Assembly (NCBI GenBank): GCA_030123675.1
Contig: JASJYH010000016.1
Location: 1 to 35,290 of the forward strand
Length of the DNA stretch: 35,290 nucleotides
Reading direction: 5' to 3'
Origin: Anaerolineae bacterium
GTDB taxonomy: Bacteria > Chloroflexota > Anaerolineae > Anaerolineales > Villigracilaceae
Position numbers and translations under genes: made by a program. Below the pieces are notes generated by a model that was not told the origin of the DNA, did no database searches, and saw only the letters and a program-made list of their open reading frames with translations. This document shows, piece by piece, positions 25,234 to 34,006 of the stretch; position 1 is the stretch's first letter, and every line of letters begins with the position of its first letter.

Positions 25234-26154
25234 TCAGCTTTTCTTAGTCAGCAGCAAGCCGATTTGAGAGGGGTCGTGCAAGAGCAAGCCGTCATCATTT
25301 TGATTGGCGGAGATACCAGCCCTTTCAACACGGGCAGTGACTTCGTCTAGGGCAGCTTGATCGGGTAACTCCACCGTAAAGTAGCGCAGGCCGACTGCAT
25401 CATCAGGTGCAGGCCTTGCGCCTTCTCCTTGCCAGGTATTCAGTCCAATGTGGTGATGATAGCCGCCCGCAGACACAAACGCCATCCGCATAGTTTTTGC
25501 AACCCCCATCAGATCGAATCCGATCAGGCCCTGATAAAAGCCCAAGGCTTCATCTATATCCCGGATGTGCAAGTGTACATGCCCGATGCGGGTCTCTTTC
25601 GGAATGGAACCATCCAGTTTGTCAGTTTCTTTCAGATGACTGAATAACGCCTCCACGTCCAATGGTTCGCGGCCATTGCTGGGCGTGCCATCCGCCCGTT
25701 GAGCGAGAAATTCTCCTCTTTCCATATCCCAGGTCCAGCTGCCGTCTTCAGGGGATTCGGTATATAACTCAATATTATTACCTTCGGGGTCATCCAGATA
25801 GGTCGATTTGGTCATGATGTGATCGGTGGGTTGGTTCTGATATTTCATGGCAAAAAGACGTGCTATGGCGCGCGCCAGTTCACGCCGGTTTGGGAACAAG
25901 ACCGCAAAGTGATACATTCCCGTCACACCCTGATATCTCTCAACGTTGGGTTGCTCTACCAACCGCAGCAATTCCGTTTCGCCTGTCCCTAAGACAGCTT
26001 GATTGCCTTGGTGCCTATGTAAGACAAATCCAAGCACTTTTTGGTAGAAGGCGATCTGGTTATTAAGGTTTGAAACGGTTAGAGCAACCTGACCGATCTT
26101 TGTGTCGGGATGTATTGAAAATTTAGTATTACTTGTTGTTTGTCTCTGGCTCAT
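25234..26154 (-). CDS. Two-domain VOC protein, CatE-like ring-cleavage dioxygenase or glyoxalase
   Basis: A 306-residue protein with two tandem vicinal-oxygen-chelate domains (about 18-137 and 190-302). Domain 1 shows IGQVALTVSNLNNQIAFYQ and DDPEGNNIELYTE; domain 2 shows RIGHVHLHIRDIDEALGFYQ, YHHHIGLNTW and LRYFTVELPD, with candidate metal ligands His, His and Glu. The overall pattern, including the linker SWTWDMERGEFLAQ, matches the CatE-type family, annotated as catechol 2,3-dioxygenase or glyoxalase. The substrate is not certain. The gene converges with YihY (36 nt apart) and is monocistronic. Confidence 0.88.
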   Translation of the reverse strand: MSQRQTTSNTKFSIHPDTKIGQVALTVSNLNNQIAFYQKVLGFVLHRHQGNQAVLGTGETELLRLVEQPNVERYQGVTGMYHFAVLFPNRRELARAIARLFAMKYQNQPTDHIMTKSTYLDDPEGNNIELYTESPEDGSWTWDMERGEFLAQRADGTPSNGREPLDVEALFSHLKETDKLDGSIPKETRIGHVHLHIRDIDEALGFYQGLIGFDLMGVAKTMRMAFVSAGGYHHHIGLNTWQGEGARPAPDDAVGLRYFTVELPDQAALDEVTARVERAGISANQNDDGLLLHDPSQIGLLLTKKS

Positions 26155-26191
26155 TTCTTAGCTAAGCTTACAATTCAAAAAATAATTCAAC

Positions 26192-26426
26192 TGTCATCGC
26201 GAGCGAACGAAGTGAGCGTGGCGATCTCCTCATTATAAGGTGTACTCATGGTATTAGAAGATTATTTACTACTTATCCCATTCGCGGCACAGGTCGTCCC
26301 CTCGTAGGTGCCCACCAGGTGGATGAGGAATGACAAGTGATATTGTTAGAAGCCTTTAAGGCGAAGCAATCTCCTTTTTAGTGGGGAATATCTCATTGCG
26401 AGGAGATTGCTGCGCTCGCAATGACA
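26192..26426. repeat. Composite dispersed intergenic repeat
   Basis: Opens with TGTCATCGCGAGCGAACGAA and ends CTCGCAATGACA. The right unit contains two nested inverted repeats: AGCAATCTCC (26365-26374) with GGAGATTGCT (26402-26411), and TCATTGCGAG (26393-26402) with CTCGCAATGA (26415-26424). The left unit (ATCTCCTC, ending near GAATGACA at about 26335) looks like a related diverged copy. 'TGTCATTGCGAG...GAGATTGC' elements are common between genes in many bacteria (general knowledge). It fills the gap between the VOC and mevalonate kinase genes. Confidence 0.7.
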
Positions 26427-26430
26427 ACAG

Positions 26431-27357
26431 CTATTCAACCCTCGTAACAATTGTCTTCGTCGCCCCGGCCTCTTTCAGCGCCTGTGCAACTTGCTCCGCT
26501 TTTTCAGGCTGAACCAGCGCGATCATATTGCCACCACGCCCCCCGCCGGACATTTTCGCACCCAACGCGCCTGCTTTTCGGGCTGTATCCACCAGATCGT
26601 CGAGCTCCACAGACGAAACGGTCATATGTTGCAACAGTTTGTGATTCTCGTCCATCAGCGGGCCTAAACTTTCGGACGATCCGTTTTCGATCAGTCGCCG
26701 GGCTGTATTTGTAATACCCCCGATCATTGAAAACAATGTCCCGTAGCGCTCCGGATTTTTACGATGCTGCACACGCACATCACTTACAGATTCTAATGTA
26801 GAGGCCGGATACCCGGTATCTCCGATTACTATCGTAAACGGTTTGTTGACCTTCAGAATCTCGATCGGCTGGCTTTTGATGAAATAAACGGGTGCGGCGT
26901 AGGTCACAACTGTGTTGTCGATTCCTGATGGTGTCCCGTGATAAATTTTCTCTGTTTCGTAAGCCAGAGTGTTGACTTGCTCGAGAGTCAATTTTTTTTT
27001 CAAATGCTTTGCCAGCGCATGAATAAGGGCGATCGATACAGCCGCACCCGAGCCAAGCCCTGAAGCGATCGGAATGTTGGAACGAATATGAATTGTCACA
27101 CCGGAGAGAGAATCGACCTCAAGAACGCTAAGTGTATTTTTAATGGTAGCAGCTAGCGGGTGGGGAGATGCGAGTGATTTAAAATTTTCAGAGAATTCAA
27201 TACCAGGCGCATTAATCCTAATTCCTGCGTCGGAATTATTATCAATCTGTACATCCGCCCTCACTTGTGTAACGGGTACGGCCAGCGCTGGTTGTCCGTA
27301 GACAACAGCGTGTTCCCCAAATAAGATGATCTTTCCGGGTGCGGAAGCCTTGCTCAT
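26431..27357 (-). CDS. mvk: Mevalonate kinase
   Basis: A 308-residue GHMP kinase that phosphorylates mevalonate in the mevalonate route to isopentenyl diphosphate. Motifs: APGKIILFGEHAVVYGQPA (6-24), ATP loop IPIASGLGSGAAVS (95-108), HGTPSGIDNTV (140-150, catalytic Asp in GIDN) and C-terminal GALGAKMSGGGRGGNM. The FGEHAVVYG and TPSGIDN forms are diagnostic of mevalonate kinase over other GHMP enzymes. The start is ATG 27357, overlapping the upstream prenyltransferase stop by ATGA; a longer frame to 27393 adds a segment with no family match. The pathway is known in part of Chloroflexota, unlike most bacteria. No other mevalonate gene is in view. Confidence 0.95.
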   Translation of the reverse strand: MSKASAPGKIILFGEHAVVYGQPALAVPVTQVRADVQIDNNSDAGIRINAPGIEFSENFKSLASPHPLAATIKNTLSVLEVDSLSGVTIHIRSNIPIASGLGSGAAVSIALIHALAKHLKKKLTLEQVNTLAYETEKIYHGTPSGIDNTVVTYAAPVYFIKSQPIEILKVNKPFTIVIGDTGYPASTLESVSDVRVQHRKNPERYGTLFSMIGGITNTARRLIENGSSESLGPLMDENHKLLQHMTVSSVELDDLVDTARKAGALGAKMSGGGRGGNMIALVQPEKAEQVAQALKEAGATKTIVTRVE

Positions 27358-28223
27358 GTGTAGTAAAACACAGCCAGCACAGCTAACCCCCATAGTGCGA
27401 TCGAAATTTGCAGCGGGCGGTCAGATAATACTAGCTCTTCAGGTGCGCTGCCGGTGCCTTTCACTTGCAACATATATTGATAACGGAATATACAATATAT
27501 GATGAAAGGGATAGTAAACATCATGGCGTGATTTTCAGGCAGGTTGGGTGCAGAAAAAGTATACAAGCTATAAGTAATGATTGTTATGCCCGAAGCCAGA
27601 GTGATAAGCTGGTCGAGAAAACTCAAGGTGTATCCATCCAGTACGCGTCGCTGTGCGTTGACGTTACCGGCAATTTCTGAAAGCTCAGCCCGCCTTTTGC
27701 CAGTGCCCATCAGCAGAGCCAGGAATGTAGTGAAAATATAAATCCAAGGTGAAAACCGGACGACATCGATCAGGGCCACACCTGCTGCCACACGAATAAC
27801 ATACATAGATGCCAATACAATAATATCAAGCAACACTACGTGCTTGATCCATTTTGAATAAATCAGGTTCAAGATAAGATAAGTAAGGACGATAGCAGCA
27901 AAAACGGGGGAAAGCCAGTACGCTAGCGGAAAGGAAATTATCAATAGGATGAATGCAAAAGCCCAGGCTGTTGGAAGAGGCAATTTTCCAGCCGCGATAG
28001 GTCGATTGCGTTTGGTCGGATGCTGGCGGTCAGCATCCAAATCTGCGATGTCATTAATGATGTAAACCACACTGGCTATCAAGCTAAATGCAATCACCCC
28101 CAAGAACGTGTTTAGGATAGCGTCCACATTGGTCAGCTTTCGGTCGAAGACCAGAGCAGCCAAAAGAAAAACATTTTTGGCCCATTGTTTGGGCCGCATG
28201 GTTTTTATAAGAGCCTTCAGCAT
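27354..28223 (-). CDS. Decaprenyl-phosphate phosphoribosyltransferase (UbiA family)
   Basis: A 289-residue membrane prenyltransferase with eight or nine helices. N-terminal TMRPKQWAKNVFLLAAL and the first Asp motif NDIADLDADRQHPTKRNRP (57-75) match the DPPR synthase subgroup, which moves 5-phosphoribosyl from PRPP to decaprenyl phosphate, the first step to decaprenyl-phospho-arabinose in mycobacteria. A second Asp/Arg region is TGKRRAELSEI. The DprE1/E2 epimerases are not present in this window. Coupling by ATGA to mevalonate kinase ties the lipid carrier's precursor to its use. ATG 28223 has no Shine-Dalgarno site; TAAAAT lies 6 nt upstream. Confidence 0.92.
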   Translation of the reverse strand: MLKALIKTMRPKQWAKNVFLLAALVFDRKLTNVDAILNTFLGVIAFSLIASVVYIINDIADLDADRQHPTKRNRPIAAGKLPLPTAWAFAFILLIISFPLAYWLSPVFAAIVLTYLILNLIYSKWIKHVVLLDIIVLASMYVIRVAAGVALIDVVRFSPWIYIFTTFLALLMGTGKRRAELSEIAGNVNAQRRVLDGYTLSFLDQLITLASGITIITYSLYTFSAPNLPENHAMMFTIPFIIYCIFRYQYMLQVKGTGSAPEELVLSDRPLQISIALWGLAVLAVFYYT

Positions 28224-28229
28224 GCAGGT

Positions 28230-28235
28230 ATTTTA
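28230..28235 (-). promoter_or_regulatory. -10 box of the prenyltransferase gene, leaderless spacing
   Basis: Minus-strand TAAAAT (one mismatch to consensus) ends 6 nt before ATG 28223. Confidence 0.5.
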
Positions 28236-28299
28236 CCTTTGTTTGAATTCTACGGGCTAATTGGGGATTCTAATCGTAAAGCAAATGAACCTAGAACGA

Positions 28300-28305
28300 T
28301 ATAAT
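28300..28305 (+). promoter_or_regulatory. -10 box of tlyA, leaderless spacing
   Basis: TATAAT ends 6 nt before GTG 28312. This helps choose that GTG over in-frame ATG 28285 or TTG 28261, which lie upstream of the -10 box. Confidence 0.55.
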
Positions 28306-28311
28306 CCCTAT

Positions 28312-29160
28312 GTGGCAAAAGTAAGGTTAGATGTTTTATTGACGGAGCGTGGATTGGCTGAGAGCCGTGCAAAAGCGCAAGCTTTGATCATGGCTGGACA
28401 AGTACGAGTAAACGATCAAGTCACGCTCAAGCCTGCTACTGGGGTCTCACCTGAATCCATCCTGACAGTAGATTCAGGACCGCGGTTCGTCTCTCGCGGT
28501 GGCGAGAAATTAGATGCCGCCCTGGACGCCTTTTCCATTAACCTGGAAGACCTGACCTGTGTGGATGTGGGTGCTTCCACAGGAGGATTCACCGATTGCA
28601 TGCTCCAACGAGGCGCAAAGAAGGTCTATGCGATTGATGTTGGTAAGGGCATATTACATTGGAAACTACGCAACGACTCACGCGTGATCGTCATGGAATC
28701 TACCAATGCGCGCTATGTTGAGAGTTTACCCGAGCCAATAGATTTTGCAACGATTGATGCTTCGTTTATTTCATTGAAAATATTATTACCGGTTGTCAAG
28801 ACCTGGCTGACCCCCCCCTCAACCCCTCCTTTGTCTATAAAAAAGGTGGGGGACAAAAGGGGGGGCATAATCACCCTCATCAAGCCCCAGTTCGAAGCCG
28901 GTCGAAAGGAAGTCTCACGCGGGGAGGGTGTCATCCGCAGCCCTGTTATCCATCAGAATGTGTTGTTAGATATTCTCAGCTTTGCTCAAAATGAAGACCA
29001 GGGTATCAAGAGTCTAATCCGCTCTCCGATTTTGGGCCCAAAAGGCAATGTCGAATTTTTGGCGTGGATGGGCGCCAATGCAGTAAAGGCAAAGGATGCA
29101 CAATTGCGATCATGGATTGATGCAGTTGCACCATTAAGTGATAACGACCAGAATGATTGA
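28312..29160 (+). CDS. tlyA: TlyA-family rRNA 2'-O-methyltransferase
   Basis: About 282 residues. An S4 RNA-binding domain (1-60: KVRLDVLLTERGLAESRAKA) precedes a FtsJ-like SAM methyltransferase: RFVSRGGEKLDAAL with the catalytic Lys, VDVGASTGGFTDCML (motif I), DVGKGILHWKL, FATIDASFISL and LIKPQFEAGR. TlyA methylates cytidine 2'-O positions in 16S and 23S rRNA. Starting at GTG 28312 gives the usual family N-terminus and a -10 box 6 nt upstream; the upstream starts lie outside the probable transcript. Between KTWL and IITLIKPQ there is an extra run of about 19 residues (TPPSTPPLSIKKVGDKRGG) encoded by a palindromic insertion. The MFS gene follows after 6 nt. Confidence 0.92.
   Translation: MAKVRLDVLLTERGLAESRAKAQALIMAGQVRVNDQVTLKPATGVSPESILTVDSGPRFVSRGGEKLDAALDAFSINLEDLTCVDVGASTGGFTDCMLQRGAKKVYAIDVGKGILHWKLRNDSRVIVMESTNARYVESLPEPIDFATIDASFISLKILLPVVKTWLTPPSTPPLSIKKVGDKRGGIITLIKPQFEAGRKEVSRGEGVIRSPVIHQNVLLDILSFAQNEDQGIKSLIRSPILGPKGNVEFLAWMGANAVKAKDAQLRSWIDAVAPLSDNDQND
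28808..28867. repeat. Palindromic element inserted in frame within tlyA
   Basis: C-rich TGACCCCCCCCTCAACCCC is mirrored by G-rich GGTGGGGGACAAAAGGGGGG about 20 nt later, with TCCTTTGTC/GACAAAAGG complementarity. It adds about 19 codons to tlyA without breaking the frame, at the loop before LIKPQFEAG. Confidence 0.7.
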
Positions 29161-29166
29161 TAACTA

Positions 29167-30426
29167 ATGTTTAAACAAGACGCTATGTTTCCACGCTTTG
29201 CGCTGTACGGTTTTCTTAAAAACCTGCGTTTTTTTGATCCGTTCATCCTCTTGATCTTTCGTGACGCAGGATTGTCATTCTTGGAAATCGGGTTGCTTTA
29301 TTCTATTAGGGAAGTAGCGACCAACATTCTTGAAATACCCAGTGGGATTTTTGCAGATGTCTTTGGCCGCCGAAAATCTATGTTGATGGCATTCGGGGCT
29401 TATATTATTTCTTTTCTCATTTTTTATTCCTTCACAGATTTTTCAATCTACGCGTTGGCAATGATATTGTATGCATTTGGAGAAGCCTTTCGTTCTGGGA
29501 CACACAAGGCTTTGATTTTGGAATACCTGACACTCAATAAAATGCAGCATCTGAAAGTGGATTACTATGGCCGAACGCGCGCATTCTCGCAATTTGGGTC
29601 TGCTATCAATGCCTTAATTGCAGCGGCACTGGTTTTTTTCAGCGGCGATTATCGGACGATGTTCCTGGCTGCGACAATTCCCTATGTGCTTGATTTTTTC
29701 AATCTGGCAAGCTACCCGCGCGAGTTGGACGGCGAGCTGACGAAATTATCTCGAGGTATGGTAGGCGCACAAATTCGGGCTACATTACAGGACCTTGGTG
29801 GTATGTTCAAGAATTGGCGCGCGCGGCAGGCAATTCTCAACAGTTCAGGGTTCAGTGGACTCTTCAGGGCAACCAAAGATTATTTACAACCCATATTGGA
29901 AAGCTTTGCCCTAGCGATGCCTGTTTTTTTATTAATAAGCGACAAACGGCGGAGTGCATTGGTAATCGGTTCGGTTTATTTTGTGATCTATCTCTTTACC
30001 AGCTATGCCTCACGCAGCGCCGGGCAGTTTAGCCAGCGCTTTAGAAGCCTGGCCCATGCCATAAACCTCACTTTTTTGGCCGGCACTGGCCTGCTCTTAA
30101 TAGCTGGTCTGGCAACCTGGCAGAATGTGACCTGGCTTGCTGTTCTCAGTTACCTCTCCTTTTATGTTGTTCATAATCTTCGGCGACCGATGAATGTAGC
30201 GTACATCAGTGACCAGATTTCGAACCGCGTTATGGCTTCCGGCCTATCCGTTGAGTCGCAATTCATCACACTACTGGCTGCAATCTTCGCGCCTATTTTG
30301 GGTGCTCTGGCAGATCGTCTTGGTATTGGCCCGGCGCTGATGATTCTAGCCTCTGGGGTTTTGGTGTTGTTTTTGGTTGTACGTGTAGACGAAAAAATTG
30401 GAATTCTTAAGCAAGGTAATAGTTGA
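29167..30426 (+). CDS. Major facilitator superfamily transporter
   Basis: A 419-residue, roughly 12-helix membrane carrier. Motif A is EIPSGIFADVFGRRKSM between helices 2 and 3, with a weak second copy near GALADRLGIGPAL. It starts 6 nt after tlyA and is probably translated from that mRNA. Substrate unknown. There is no visible terminator after it. Confidence 0.88.
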   Translation: MFKQDAMFPRFALYGFLKNLRFFDPFILLIFRDAGLSFLEIGLLYSIREVATNILEIPSGIFADVFGRRKSMLMAFGAYIISFLIFYSFTDFSIYALAMILYAFGEAFRSGTHKALILEYLTLNKMQHLKVDYYGRTRAFSQFGSAINALIAAALVFFSGDYRTMFLAATIPYVLDFFNLASYPRELDGELTKLSRGMVGAQIRATLQDLGGMFKNWRARQAILNSSGFSGLFRATKDYLQPILESFALAMPVFLLISDKRRSALVIGSVYFVIYLFTSYASRSAGQFSQRFRSLAHAINLTFLAGTGLLLIAGLATWQNVTWLAVLSYLSFYVVHNLRRPMNVAYISDQISNRVMASGLSVESQFITLLAAIFAPILGALADRLGIGPALMILASGVLVLFLVVRVDEKIGILKQGNS

Positions 30427-30487
30427 TAATTACGTTACAATAACACCGGATAATTGATAGTTATAGACTATTCTACAGAATCATAGA

Positions 30488-30493
30488 TATAAT
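30488..30493 (+). promoter_or_regulatory. Promoter of the zinc-ribbon gene
   Basis: TAGACT (30464-30469), 18 nt, then TATAAT. The ATG lies 31 nt downstream with a strong ribosome site. Confidence 0.55.
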
Positions 30494-30524
30494 TTATTCT
30501 AAAAAACTATTAGGAGGTTTGGCG

Positions 30525-30965
30525 ATGAAATGTCCAAAATGCTCTATCGAATTAATTGAAAAAACATATAAGGGCGAAATTCCTGTTGAGTACTGCACGA
30601 ATTGTAATGGCATGTGGTTCGATGTTGACGAACTCGATACACTGGAAGATCGAGAGTTTGATGTTGACCAATTTAAAGGCTCGCTTGTCCATCGTGCGAA
30701 AATTACTGAATACCCTTGTCCGCATTGTAATGAGCCACTGCATGAATTTCAATACCGTCTGTACAGTTTATTGATAGATTACTGTTCTGAAAACGGGCAC
30801 GGTTATTGGCTAGATGGGGGCGAAGCTGAACGAGTATTAAAGCTCATGGACCAACGAGAAAAAGATGTTGTGCGAAAGTATTCTGCAGAAGCTGATTTTC
30901 AAAAGTTATTACGCCGTTTCAGAAGGAAGGGCTTGATTGATAAAATAAGAGATTTGTTTAGGTAG
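30525..30965 (+). CDS. TFIIB-type zinc-ribbon protein of unknown function
   Basis: A 146-residue cytoplasmic protein with two zinc ribbons: CPKC and CTNCNGMWFDVDEL (3-35), and CPHC with YCSENGHGYWLDGGE (about 64-100), where the last metal position is likely His. The CxxCxGxWFDxxEL pattern is the 'zf-TFIIB' family common in bacteria, with no established role. A basic amphipathic tail (RKYSAEADFQKLLRRFRRK) follows and could bind nucleic acid. The start is ATG 30525, with AGGAGG 7 nt upstream; TTG 30519 is too close to that site. It is a single-gene unit with its own promoter and terminator. Confidence 0.85.
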   Translation: MKCPKCSIELIEKTYKGEIPVEYCTNCNGMWFDVDELDTLEDREFDVDQFKGSLVHRAKITEYPCPHCNEPLHEFQYRLYSLLIDYCSENGHGYWLDGGEAERVLKLMDQREKDVVRKYSAEADFQKLLRRFRRKGLIDKIRDLFR

Positions 30966-30974
30966 GATTTTTTG

Positions 30975-31007
30975 AGCGGCGCACTTTTCTGCGTCGCTAA
31001 TTTTTTT
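30975..31007 (+). terminator. Rho-independent terminator of the zinc-ribbon gene
   Basis: AGCGGCGCA pairs with TGCGTCGCT (one G-U) around a 6-nt loop, followed by AATTTTTTT. Confidence 0.92.
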
Positions 31008-31048
31008 GTAACAAAATCGGTTATACTTCCCCCGCTTAAAAGGCCAAT

Positions 31049-32848
31049 ATGAACTCCAATATTCGTAATTTCTGCATCATTGCGCACGTGGACCATGGCA
31101 AATCCACGTTGGCGGATCGCTTGCTTCAGCTTACAGGCACCATTTCGGACCGGGATATGACCGATCAAGTGTTGGATTCTATGGATCTGGAACGCGAAAG
31201 GGGAGTAACGATCAAAGCTTCTGCAGTACGGATGACCTACAAATCCAAGAGTGGAATCGAATATGAACTCAACTTGATAGACACTCCCGGCCATGTGGAC
31301 TTTGGATATGAAGTCAGCCGCGCGCTCAACGCCTGTGAGGGTGCTATCCTTGTGGTAGATGCCTCACAAGGAATCGAAGCCCAAACACTCGCCAATTTGT
31401 ATTCGGCCATCGATGCGAATTTAGAAATTATCCCTGTCATCAACAAAATAGATCTGCCTTCTGCTCAACCCGATGAGGTGGCTGAAGATGTCGGAAGCCT
31501 ACTAGGGATAGGGCCTGAAACGATCATTCAGATTTCAGCAAAAGAGGGAAAAAACATTGAAGTCATCTTGGATGAGATCGTAGAAAAAATCCCCGCCCCT
31601 GCAGTTGAAAATGGAGCCCCATTACGGGCATTAATCTTCGATTCGCATTACGATACCTATAAGGGCGTCATTGCCTACGTCCGTGTGGTGGAGGGAGAGA
31701 TCAAGGCCCCTGAAACGTTACGGATGATGTCTACCAAAGTAGATATGAAACCCGTTGAGATTGGAATTTTCTCGCCTGGCATGAAACCAGTCAAAAGACT
31801 TTTTGCAGGAGAAGTAGGTTATATTGCCACTGGACTTAAATCGGTACACGATTGCCGTGTTGGAGATACGATAACAAATCCCTCCGCACCTGCCTTGGAG
31901 CCGCTACCTGGGTACCGGACTCCCAAGCCAATGGTCTTTGCTGGCATCTATCCCGTGGACGCAGATGATTATACTGACTTACGGGATGCCTTAGACAAAT
32001 TACATCTTAATGATGCCTCTTTGAATTTCCAACCCGAGACTTCTCAAGCATTGGGATTTGGTTTCCGGGCCGGTTTTTTGGGACTATTCCATATGGAAAT
32101 TATTCAGGAACGCATCGAACGCGAGTACGAACTGAATGTTCTTTTCACGGCGCCATCTGTAGAATATGAGGTCTTATTAATCGACGGCTCTATTTTACTG
32201 ATCGATTCTCCAGCTGAATTGCCTGAAGAGAACAATATTGTTGAGATCCGCGAACCGTGGATGAACATTGAAATCATCACCCCGACGGATTATTACGGCC
32301 CAATTATGGAATTGGTTACCAAGCGCCGAGGTGAGTTTAAAGAGCAAGAATATCCAGCTCCACACCGAGTGCAATTAAATTACATTGTCCCGCTTTCAGA
32401 ATTAATAGTTGGTTTTTTCGACGAGTTGAAATCTCGCACAAAGGGCTATGCTTCGATGGATTATCATTTTGCCGAATATCGCCCAGATAAATTACAAAAG
32501 TTGGAGATTCTTGTCAATGGCGAGCAAGTGGATGCATTGGCTTCAATCGTCCATGAAAAAGAAGCGTATCGTAAGGGCCAACGGTTTATTACAAAACTGA
32601 AAAGTATAATTCCGCGACAGTTATTTGATGTTGCCATCCAAGCCTCATCTGGTGGCCGCATCATTTCGCGAGCTAATGTAAAGGCCACGCGTAAGGATGT
32701 GCTAGCAAAATGTTATGGAGGTGATATTACTCGTAAGAAAAAATTACTGGAAAAACAAAAGAAAGGTAAGAAACGTCTGAAGAGGATCGGCAATGTGGAG
32801 ATACCCCAAGAAGCTTTTATGGCAGTATTAAAATTGGATGATGAGTAG
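31049..32848 (+). CDS. lepA: Elongation factor 4 (LepA), ribosome-associated GTPase
   Basis: A 599-residue translational GTPase of normal length. GTP motifs: AHVDHGKST (13-21), the switch-I segment [21 protein letters not shown] and SAK. The EF-G-like domains and the LepA-specific C-terminal domain follow ([41 protein letters not shown]). It back-translocates or remodels stalled ribosomes and helps 30S assembly. AAAAGG lies 5 nt before ATG 31049, and a -10-like TATACT is about 20 nt further up. The downstream flippase-like gene starts 16 nt after its stop. Confidence 0.97.
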   Translation: MNSNIRNFCIIAHVDHGKSTLADRLLQLTGTISDRDMTDQVLDSMDLERERGVTIKASAVRMTYKSKSGIEYELNLIDTPGHVDFGYEVSRALNACEGAILVVDASQGIEAQTLANLYSAIDANLEIIPVINKIDLPSAQPDEVAEDVGSLLGIGPETIIQISAKEGKNIEVILDEIVEKIPAPAVENGAPLRALIFDSHYDTYKGVIAYVRVVEGEIKAPETLRMMSTKVDMKPVEIGIFSPGMKPVKRLFAGEVGYIATGLKSVHDCRVGDTITNPSAPALEPLPGYRTPKPMVFAGIYPVDADDYTDLRDALDKLHLNDASLNFQPETSQALGFGFRAGFLGLFHMEIIQERIEREYELNVLFTAPSVEYEVLLIDGSILLIDSPAELPEENNIVEIREPWMNIEIITPTDYYGPIMELVTKRRGEFKEQEYPAPHRVQLNYIVPLSELIVGFFDELKSRTKGYASMDYHFAEYRPDKLQKLEILVNGEQVDALASIVHEKEAYRKGQRFITKLKSIIPRQLFDVAIQASSGGRIISRANVKATRKDVLAKCYGGDITRKKKLLEKQKKGKKRLKRIGNVEIPQEAFMAVLKLDDE

Positions 32849-32864
32849 TTTGCGGTATTGAATT

Positions 32865-33872
32865 ATGTCCAAATTCGGAAAAGATGCAAAGCGCTGGTTG
32901 CCAGGTGCACTGGTCAGTTTAATTCTAATTGGAATAATCTTATATTTTGTGGATTTTCGCCGAATGGGGGCTGCTCTCCGCGAGGCGAATTATCTGATTT
33001 TACTTTTGGCCTTGCCCATGTCGTTTATTTGGCTTGCTGTGCGCGGTATCGTCTGGCGTACATTATTACAGAATCGTGTTTCGTATCGGGATGTTTTTCT
33101 GACAGTGGGCGAAGGCTACCTGATGAATAACTTTCTTCCATTTAGGTTGGGAGAGATCGGGCGGGCTTTATTGCTCAGCCGAAAATCTGATTTACAGTTT
33201 ATGGAGGTCATCCCGACCATTGTAATTGAGCGCTCGGTTGATCTTGTTTTTTCAGCGGCCATATTGCTGGTTTCATTACCCTTTGTCGTTAGCATTGATG
33301 GAGCGGGGTCAATTGGAATAACGGTGGGTGCAGCAGTTTTATTAAGCCTAATAATGTTGTACCTGCTCGCACGCAACCGCCAGTGGGCAGTCAAGACCTT
33401 TTATAAACTAAGCCAACGGTGGCATTTTCTTCAAAAGGTTGGTGATAATTTCATAACACCATTTCTTAATGGCTTGGAAATCCTGACCGACGGCTGGCTT
33501 TTTGCCCGTTTCCTTTTTTGGATGACTATTAATTGGGGAATTGCAATCGGCTCTTACTATTTGATTGTACGTGCATTTTTCCCCCAAGCGCAATTGTTCT
33601 GGGGTTTCTTCGGACTGGGAGTGGCTGCATTTGGGAACGCTATCCCATCCTTACCAGGCGCGATCGGTACCTTCGAAGGCGCCTTTGGGGGTGCCTTGAC
33701 CTTGCTAACGGGCGATCAATCAACAGCCTTGGCCGCAGCCTTGGCAGGTCGTTTGTATAACTACATCAGTTCCATTGTGGTTGGTTTGATCGGTTTTGCC
33801 GGCGAAGGTCAGACGCTTTCTGGTATTTACCAACAGATACGTGAGTTTAGGGAAAAATTAGGTAATAGTTGA
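32865..33872 (+). CDS. YbhN-type (lysylphosphatidylglycerol synthase TM/flippase-like) membrane protein
   Basis: A 335-residue membrane protein with about eight helices, from the family shared by YbhN, UPF0104 and the flippase half of MprF. Signatures: NFLPFRLGEIGRALLLSRK and GNAIPSLPGAIGTFEGAFGG. There is no synthase domain. Presumed lipid translocation is family inference. It is close behind lepA, probably cotranscribed, but a functional link is not evident. A glycosyltransferase follows 134 nt later. Confidence 0.88.
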   Translation: MSKFGKDAKRWLPGALVSLILIGIILYFVDFRRMGAALREANYLILLLALPMSFIWLAVRGIVWRTLLQNRVSYRDVFLTVGEGYLMNNFLPFRLGEIGRALLLSRKSDLQFMEVIPTIVIERSVDLVFSAAILLVSLPFVVSIDGAGSIGITVGAAVLLSLIMLYLLARNRQWAVKTFYKLSQRWHFLQKVGDNFITPFLNGLEILTDGWLFARFLFWMTINWGIAIGSYYLIVRAFFPQAQLFWGFFGLGVAAFGNAIPSLPGAIGTFEGAFGGALTLLTGDQSTALAAALAGRLYNYISSIVVGLIGFAGEGQTLSGIYQQIREFREKLGNS

Positions 33873-34006
33873 TTTTGTCGCTAGGCCAAAATTGATTCTC
33901 TATCTTAATAATAGCATCTCAAACTTTATGTTTTCACCTCCGCTGGAACCATACACATCTGTTCGCCTCGCATAATCCTAATTTTATTTATCCTGTTGAT
34001 TTACAA

